64,000 bases of DNA from Candidatus Endomicrobium neocapritermitis (GTDB taxonomy: Bacteria; Elusimicrobiota; Endomicrobiia; Endomicrobiales; Endomicrobiaceae): the NCBI GenBank assembly GCA_009778325.1, contig WRJZ01000044.1:1-64000 (forward strand). Direction: 5' to 3'. The position numbers and the translations under genes are program-made. Each line of letters starts with the position of its first letter. The first letter of the stretch is position 1. The notes under the pieces are model-generated. The model was not told the DNA's origin and made no database searches. It was given only the letters and a program-made list of their open reading frames with translations. Shown piece after piece: positions 18,501 to 27,500 of the stretch.

Positions 18501-21500
18501 AAACGCTCCTCCGGCTGTAATTACGCCGACTTTGCCGGATTCCGTTACGGAATGCATTGTGTTTGAAAGAAGCGTATCTATATTAAAAGCGTTTCCCGCA
18601 TAAATATTTAAGCTATCTTTTAATTCCGCTTTTACGTTTATGTCGGCCTTGCTTGACGCATAACCCGCGCCTATTGCCGCAAGTCCTAACTGTATCATAT
18701 CTGCCCGCGCTTCCTGCTCTGTCACGGCTTTTGCCGATAGAACAAGATTATTTGAATAAATATTATTATTGTTTCCTATATATGCGTCGACATTTCCGCC
18801 TATATTTGCCGATGCTGCTGCTCCGCTTACCCCTACCAGCGCCGCAGTGTCTATTCCGGTTTTAACATCGACGGAAGCATTTTGCTTTGCATTTATCAAA
18901 ACGTCATCGATTTTAATAATGTTAATGACACCGTCATCATCTATATAAGCTTTGCCATATTCGCCATTATCATCTATATAAGCTTTATTGTTAAAATTTA
19001 TGTCTATTTTCGCTATTGCAGCCCCGACATCAACCAATGCCGCGAAAAGACCGAGAAATTTGGAGTTTACCGAAGTATTGCCGTTAGTCAAAACGCTTAC
19101 TTTATCGCTTGCAAATATACTGGCATTTTTGCCTATATACGCGGAAACGGTTTCATCGCTTGAAACTTCAAAGATATCGCCGTGTACGGAAACCGCTCCG
19201 ACCGCTCCTGAAAATGAGTTTGACTTTATAACATTATCGCTATTTGCCGCAACATTAAAACTGTTTATCTGTCTAATATTTTCGGTATCTTCAGTATAGT
19301 CGACATTTATAAGCAATACATAGTTTTTCAAATCTTCGGCAGTATTGACAACTATGCCCATTTCCTCAAATTCTTGTTTCATTTCTTCCGTTAATTCCAT
19401 ACCGTCAAAATAAAATTCAATGTAATCCGCAGAATCAAGATTTATCTCAGACTTATTTACTATACTTGCGGTTACTTCTTCTTTCACAGGAATATACTCT
19501 ACTGTCAAATTATCCCCTACAGAAGCTTCTGTAGTTCCTTTTTTGTCTACCGTAGCAACTGTCGCGCCGGTTACAAATGCGCCTATTGTAACTCTGTCTA
19601 TTTCGTTATCTATTACGCTCTTTGAATTTGCAAGTATATTTATATCATTTGCTCTTAATATATCGACATTATTGCCTATCCTTGCGTAGGAGTCATTCCT
19701 TAAATCTAATATGCTTACTGCCGCATTTGCCGCGACAAAACCGCCCGTGCCAATGAATGTCCACAATCTTACTTTGTCTACGTTGTTGTTTGATATTACG
19801 TTTATATTATTTTTTGCTTTCAGCATTGCCCCGTTATCAACGTACGCGTTTGCCAATGTCGTTATGTCTGTTATATTTACGCTTGCACCTATTCCTACGA
19901 AGCCGCCGCTTGCTCCTCCTACCGTGCTGTCTAATGCAAATTTGTCGGCTGCCGATACATTTATATCATTGCCGGCCGTTATCTGCGCGCCTTTGCCTAT
20001 AAAAGCGTTTGTGCCGTTATTTATTTCCGTTTGCCCGTATAGTGTTTCCGCCGTTATATCAAGCTGATTCATATTTGCTATGTAACCGCTTGTAAGGCCT
20101 CCGTGTCCGGCGTTTTCTTCATTATAGTTTCCGCTTCTTGATATTGCGGAATTTAACTCATCGTTATATCCCTGCGTATTTTCTTTTGCGCCGCTGTTTG
20201 AATTTATATTACCGCCAACAGTCAGCACGGATACAGAGCCGTTTGCTCCTACAAAACCGCCTGCCGCAGACACAACCGTATTTTTAATATTTCTATCGTT
20301 TTCAGCGGCTACGTTTACGTCTCTGCCGGATTGTGCTTTTACATTGTTTCCTATGCCTGCTGTTACGTCATTGTTTATATTTCCTACTGCTACGCTTGCT
20401 CCTACGCCTACAAAACCGCCTGCCAAGGCTACAAGAGTTTCTTCAAGTTCAAGCTTGTTTTTGGCTTCTATGTTCAAATCTTGCCCCGTTTCTAAATTAG
20501 TGGCTGCGCCATCGGCTAAAGCCGTTGTTTTGCTGTTTACGCTTATTACGCTTGCCGTTAAGCCTATGCCCACCAATGCTCCGGCTAGTGAAGGAATTGT
20601 AGCTTTTATTTTTTGGACGCTTTCCGACAATATGTTTAACGATTTACCCGTTGAAACATTTGAATTTTCAATAAGCGCATTTGTTTTATTTGAAATGTTT
20701 CCTACAAACGCTGAACCGGCTACTCCCGCGTATAAACCGCCTGCAGCAGAACCAACCATCATGCCTAAATTGCCTTCGCCAAGCTCTATTGCGTCTTCGG
20801 CTTTTACGGTTGTGTCATTTCCGCTTTCAATATCGCTGTTTTTGATGTAAGCGTTATTTTTTACGTCGGTCTGCACAACTGCGACGCTTCCTGCAATGCT
20901 TACGCCGCCTGAGCCTGCTCCCGCAACCACTACCGAGTTATATTTTTCTTTTGAGTTTGTTTTTACTTCTACGTCATTTTTCGCTTTTACTATAGAATTT
21001 AATATGCCTGCTTCAACTTTGTTGTTTAACGTTAAAAAGTCTGCAGCTATGCCGACGCCAACTGTCCCTGCTGCTGCCGCTGCTCCACCGTAAGAATTTA
21101 CTTCAATTTTATTGTCCGCAAGCACAGATACATTCTGATTTGTTCCGGCTTCAGTATTATTTTTATTTATTTCGCTGTCTTGTATTTTTGCTATGCTTTC
21201 GTTTTCTATTATTGCGCCCGCAACGCCGCCTGCTATGGCTGCCGTTCCCGCTCCGGCTGCCGCTAAGTTATACACGTTAATTGTGTCGTCTATATTTGAT
21301 TTTACAGAAAGCCCGAAAAACGGCGCAGACATAATGCCTGATATGGAATATTTCCCAAGCGCCGTTATATTTGAGCCCGCTATTTCCGCTATAGATTTGT
21401 TTGATATATAATTTAATCCTACGTTTCCGCCTACGCCTGCCGTTCCGCCTATTGCAACGCCTCCGCTTATCAGCTGTATATAATCGCTGTTTTGCGCAAA

Positions 21501-24500
21501 TACGCCTATGCTGCCGTCTACGCTAATGTCCGAACCATATATCCCGGCTTTTGCCGTATTGCTTATATCATTTACGCTTACGCTGCCAACTACGCCGACT
21601 TTTCCTCCGCCTAACGAAGCCGTTATCAATTTAATAATTCCCGAAGACAATGCCTGCATATCTATATTTTTTACCGAATTTATAACGGCATTTTCTATAT
21701 AAGCGCTTATTTTATTTTCTATTTTATTTATTCCTACAGCCGCTCCCACGCCTGCTGTTTTGGCTGCCGATATTTCACCCGCAAGCGCGTCTATTTCAGA
21801 GTCGTCTTCAGCAATAACGGCTATATCATCCGCCGTAATTTTGCCGTCTACGTCATTTTTACCTTTTATATAAGACTCGGTTTTATTGCTTATATCGTTT
21901 ATAAGCACGCTTGCCGCAATACCGACAGTTCCGCTTATTATGCCGACTGTTGCCGCCAATGTTTCTATTTTCGCAATGTTTTGCGATAACAGACTAAGAG
22001 CTCCTGATATTACGGCGTCGCTGTTAAGCAAATACGCGCTAACCGTGTTTTTTATCGTATTTACGCCAACGCCTGCTCCTACAGAAATCGACGACGCGCT
22101 TATCGCCAATGCTCCGGCTAATGATTTTATTTCGGATTTTTCTTTCGCGTTTAACGACAATTCCGAGGCTTTTATAACGGAATTCTCAACAAAAGATATT
22201 ATGCCTTGCTCCGAATTTATTTTGTTTACCGTAACCGAGCCCGCAACGTTTAATCCGCTCTTTGATGTGGAAATAGGCAGCGATGCCGCTATAGCCTGAA
22301 TAAGCGACGCGCTTAATGAATTTAACGCAATATTGCCCGCGTTTTCTATTGTTGAATTTTTTATGTATGAAACCGCATTTGTATCTATAAGGTTTATGCT
22401 TACAGCTCCGGCTATTGCCGCTCCCGAAGAGCCTTCACCGCTTTGTAAATTCAGCGCTACAGCTCCGGAAGCAGAAGTTATTTTGCTGTTTTCTTGCGCG
22501 CTAATATTTATATCGCCGCTGTCTTTTACCGTTACGTTTTCCATATACGCCTGCGCGTATCCTTCAACGTCGTTTATACTTGCGCTGCCGGATATTCCTA
22601 AACCAAAAGCGCCTGTTTCTTCGTTGCCTGCGCTTTGATAATTTCCTTCATTATTTGTGTCCCCGGGATTTTCTTTTTTGCCGGCTTTATTGCTTTTTTT
22701 AAGGCTTTCAAGCCAGTCCGCAGCTTTGTCTTTTAAATCTTGCACTATTCCGGGTCCGTTGGATTCTTTTGTAGAAGCAGAACCGGCAATGGAATACGAA
22801 TGTATAATCCCGCCGTTAACTGCAGAAATGTTAATATTGCCCGCGAGTAAATCTTGTATATTTTTAATGTATGCGTTTGTGTTTCTAAGCACTTCGTTGA
22901 CAGCGCCGGTAAGCCCTACGGATATTTTATTTGAAAGGTCTATCGCGCCTGCAACGTTTACAAATAAACTGTTGTTTGAAGCGTCCACTCTGAGATTTCC
23001 GCCGGATACTTCAACTTTCCCGCCGTCTATATACGCATCGACATTTGCCGAAGAATCCAGCATATTTAACACGCCTTCAAGCGCAAAATCCCCTGCAGAC
23101 GCTCCTGATACTCCTATGGTAATATCGTGCTGTTTATAACTTGAAGTAATATCGGCTTCGTTTGCATATACGTCGGAATCCGAAATATATGCTTTTGTAT
23201 TGTTGTCATAAGTAACCTGATTATATATGCCGCCCGCAGCCTTATCGGAGCCAAAGCCAAGTATCCCTCCTACGTTTACAAATGTAGTGTCGGATTCGGA
23301 CTTTATTTCAACTTTTTGATCTCCGGTTCTGTAACTTTCATTTTGGTTTATTTGAGAATTCGTTATGGACGCTTCCGACGCAAAATCAAAATATAAAATA
23401 TTTACGCCTCCGGAAGCCGCAAAACCGCTGTTATCCGCGCCGGAACTTCTTACCCAGAAATTTACAAGGTTGTTCCTTACGGCTTCAAGCGGGCCTCCTT
23501 TAAGTTTATCGAAAGCTGTTTGAGCGAGTCCGGTTATATCTTTGCCGTTAAAGTCGTTGAGCCATTCTTCGCCGGTCATGGGGATAAGATGAAGCGAGTT
23601 TACGCTTATCGTTTTACCGGCATCCAGTATGCTGTTGTTTATAGAAACTTTCGCGTAGTCGTTAATATGGGAATATATCACTGCCCCCGCGACTTCAAAA
23701 TTTGCCCCGTCTTTTATTCCCGCTTCGGCGCTGATTTTGATGTCCGGGTCAATAAGTATCGCGTTTATATTTATATTGTCTTCCGAAGCGAAAGTAACGT
23801 TATCTATAGTTACTCCGGCATTTTTAGTATGGTCGCCTAAAGCTAATGTGCCGCCTATGGCTATTTTCTTTTCCGGCTTGCTGTTTCCTCCGCCGTTTCT
23901 TAACCAATCTATGCCGAAATCTAAAGCCCAGTCAAAATTAATATTTTTCGGATTTAAGCCTGCCCAGTTCCAGCTGCCAGGGTTAAACTTCCCCCAGTCA
24001 ATGCTTCCTATACTTCCGAATTTAAAGAAATCCCAATTGATTCCGCCGAATTGCGGCAAATCAAAATTTAAGTCAAAACCTTTAAACCAATCGCCGAAAT
24101 TAAAATTAAAAAGACCAAAGTCGGGAAGACCGATATGCGGAAGTCCTATATCCGGTATCATTCCGCTTAAATCAAACGACCCTATGCCGATAGAACCGAA
24201 TATTTTGCCTATGTCAAAATTAGGCATGCTAATGCCGGGCAATCCGAAATCGCCAATGCTGATTTTTGACAATATGCCGCCGATATCAATACCGGGCAAA
24301 TTTATTGAGCCGAGTCCTAAATCTAAAAATATTTTAGAGAAATCAAAGTTGAAATCAAAGTTAAAAATACCGGCTAAATCAAATGACGGAAGTTCAAAAC
24401 CGCCGAGGTCTATTGTTATTTCCTCCTCCTGCGATTTATCGTCATCCTGCACGGGATTCTTTTCCTCTTCTTCCGTTCCCGAGGAAACATTATTTGCATT

Positions 24501-27500
24501 TTCTTTTGCGTTGATCAGCGAATTTATATCGGTTGACCCGGAGTTTATTTCGCTGTCTTTAATGATAATTTCATTATTTATATCCGACATACTGTCAGAA
24601 ACGGAAACTCCGGCATTGGAAGCTTTTCCGGTAAGGGCCTTTGCTGATGCTGACAATTCCGCGTTTGTCAGCGCGGTAATAGCAACATTATTTACGGCGT
24701 TTATTACGGATTTTGCGATAGATATTATGTTTCCGGTTATAACGGTAGAAACAGCCGCTGCCGCTCCGCCGTCAAAAGAAAGAATAGTCATAACGCCTGA
24801 CACTGATTCCGTTACGGATTTTATATTTAACGTTGATTTTATGTTTACATCGTTTCCTGAATTTATAACGGCGTACTGCAAGCCCGTAAAGGCATTGGCA
24901 AAATTGCCTATAACGGCAACGGCCGCGCCCGCGCCGTCCGCAGCAGTTTTTGAATCCATTGCAAGTTTGGAAACAATATTAATATCTTTTCCGGATGTTA
25001 AAGTTACGTTCCTGCCGCTATCGCCGCTTATGTTGACCGTATTATTATTTTCGTCAAAAGAGTAAACAACAGCCCCGGCTACGCCGAACTTTTTGTTGGC
25101 TGTATCGCCGTTTCTTATGATATTTCCTGCTTTTGCCCTGGATTTTACTTCGCTCTTATCGGTTAAATCAGCCGTAATATTTATGCCGCCGCTGGCGGAA
25201 GTTATGTCGTTTGATATATTTATGCCGTTGTTTGAAACCGAATCATTATAAACCAATCCGATCCCGAGATTCGCGCTTTCTACGGGAATCGCGTCAACGT
25301 TTACCGTTATATTTTTGTTTGTTTCGGCTTTAATCGCAACATCGTTTTCCGATTCTAATTGTGCGCTTATATTTACAAAGTTGTCCGTATTCACGTTTGA
25401 AACCGCCGCGCCCATAGCGGCTTCAAATGATGAGATAGATAATGAACCTATTTTTGATTCGGTTTTTGCGGTTACATTTGTGGCCGCGGAAATGTTTATC
25501 GCATCGGATGCGGTAATTTTAGAATTTACGATGACGTTAGAAACTGTGCTGTTATCATTTACGGCAACAGCCAAACCGTCGGATTTAGTGTAAACCTCTT
25601 CATTTTTTTTGGTAACGCCGGAAACAATATTTACGCTTTTGCCCGTAATATCTCCGGATATTAAAACGCCGGAATTATCGCGAACCGTTGCCTGCGCAAA
25701 CGCCGCGCCTGCAGAAAGTTGCCCGCCTAATGAATTTTCATATTCCTGCCGCGCATTTTGCTGCGTTTCTTTTTTAGTCGCGGCATCTTGTTTTGCGGAA
25801 TTAAGATCAGCTTCTATTTTGCTACATACTTCCTGCCACGCGTCCGCAATGTTAATATAGGAACCTTCTTCCTGAAGTTTGCTATACAAAGTCTGCGCGA
25901 TTGTCAGAGCTTCCTGCGGATTTTCCGCAACTGTCTGCGCTATGGAGGTTATAAGCGCAGCTATGTCTCCGCCGTCGCCGTTTTCATTTATGGCTTCGGA
26001 AACGCCACGGGCGACTTTTGACATCTTTTCGTTTTGTTCAACTTTTTTGTCAGCTTCCGACAGAGCTGAATTTGCCGTTTCCAAAGCCAAACGTTTGTCC
26101 CAGCCTCCGCCGCTTTCCAAAGCCTGGGTTGCATTTTTTTCAGCCGTAACTGATGAATTTATGGATACATTTCCGTCTGCGGTTATTTGTCCCGCAACGG
26201 TAACGCTATTGTCGGTTTTTATATCGCTATATGCCGTCATAAGCGCGAGCAAAAGCCCTTCCGGCTGACCGGAGCCTGAAAGCCCGACTTCGGCAGATGA
26301 AGTTAAATTTTTTGCGGTAGAAGCTTCTATATTTACGTCTTTCCCGGAATTTATAAAGGCGTCATCTGCGATATTTACGGACGTTTTATTGTCCAGAAAT
26401 AATAATGAAGCGCTGACTGCGAAATTTTTGGAATCGTCATCAGACCGCTTTAAAGCCGAATATGCCGTAATATTGTCCGTTTCTTTTGTACGCGCGGCAA
26501 TATTTACATTTTCTTGCGCGCTTAAGAGCGCGTTTTCAATATTGATTTTTACGGACGTATCCGCATCTTTGACTGCAGCAGACAGCAGAGAGGATTTTGC
26601 CGTAATAGAATCTTCGGAATTCAAATCTGCTGAAATTTTTATGCCTTTGCCTGCCGTCAAAGAATTCTGCGCGTTATTTTTATCCCCGATAAATATGCCG
26701 CTGTTTGTGCCGATAACGTCCTTGCTATAAACTACGTTCGCATTGAGCATGGATTCATTACTATTATTGATTTTTTTGGACGCGTTAATAGATGACAATA
26801 TATCAATACCGCCGGTTTGCGAAGTTATGCTGCCGTTTACGACTATCTCATTATCGATCACGGAAGAATCGTGTATAAATCCCGCTCCGAAATTGCCGTC
26901 TTCGGTTTCCGGTCCGGAAACTTTGGCTTCAGACGTTTTGCCGGTTACGGCATTAATCAAAATATCGCCTGCCGCATTTATATCGGCGCCGCTTTCAACT
27001 TCTATACGCGTCGTATTGTCTACAGCTGATATTACGGCAGAAAGAGTTCCGAAATTATCACCGTCGCTTGTCTTGGCAGACATCTCCGAAACTATAGTGG
27101 ATAATGCCTTTATATTCGCTTCGCCGCCGCTTTCAAGAACCGCTCCGCTTTTTATCGTTATCTCCGACACGGAACTGTTAATTCCTACGGCTGCGGCAAC
27201 AGCGTCAGCTTCTGTGTTAACGTTTGTTTTGGAATAAACATCGGTTTTTATATTCAGCGTTTCTTCGGCTTTAATAGCGCTTGCGCTGCCAACTGTTATT
27301 TTTGCTTTGACATCAGACTTTGCGTATGCCCCGCTTATTTTGTCCGTAACATATTTATTCAAAAACGCGATAAAAGTGTTCACGTTAAGAGCATCCGTAA
27401 AAGCGTCTTCTATGTCCTGCAAATCTATTATCGAACTTAAATCTATATCTCCGAAATCAAAACCCGAAGCTATTAAATCTTTAATAATGTCTCCGAAATT

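Noticed and set aside
19540-22620. Regular repeats as a CRISPR array
   Set aside because: Units are about 190-200 bp, diverged and in frame within a coding sequence; no identical short repeats with unique spacers occur anywhere in the window.
23737-25065. Long plus-strand open frame (442 codons), with many other plus-strand frames across the window
   Set aside because: They are antisense shadows of the minus-strand adhesin and outer-membrane genes: no ribosome-binding sites, low-complexity S/F/P/L-rich products, and they follow the codon pattern of the true gene.
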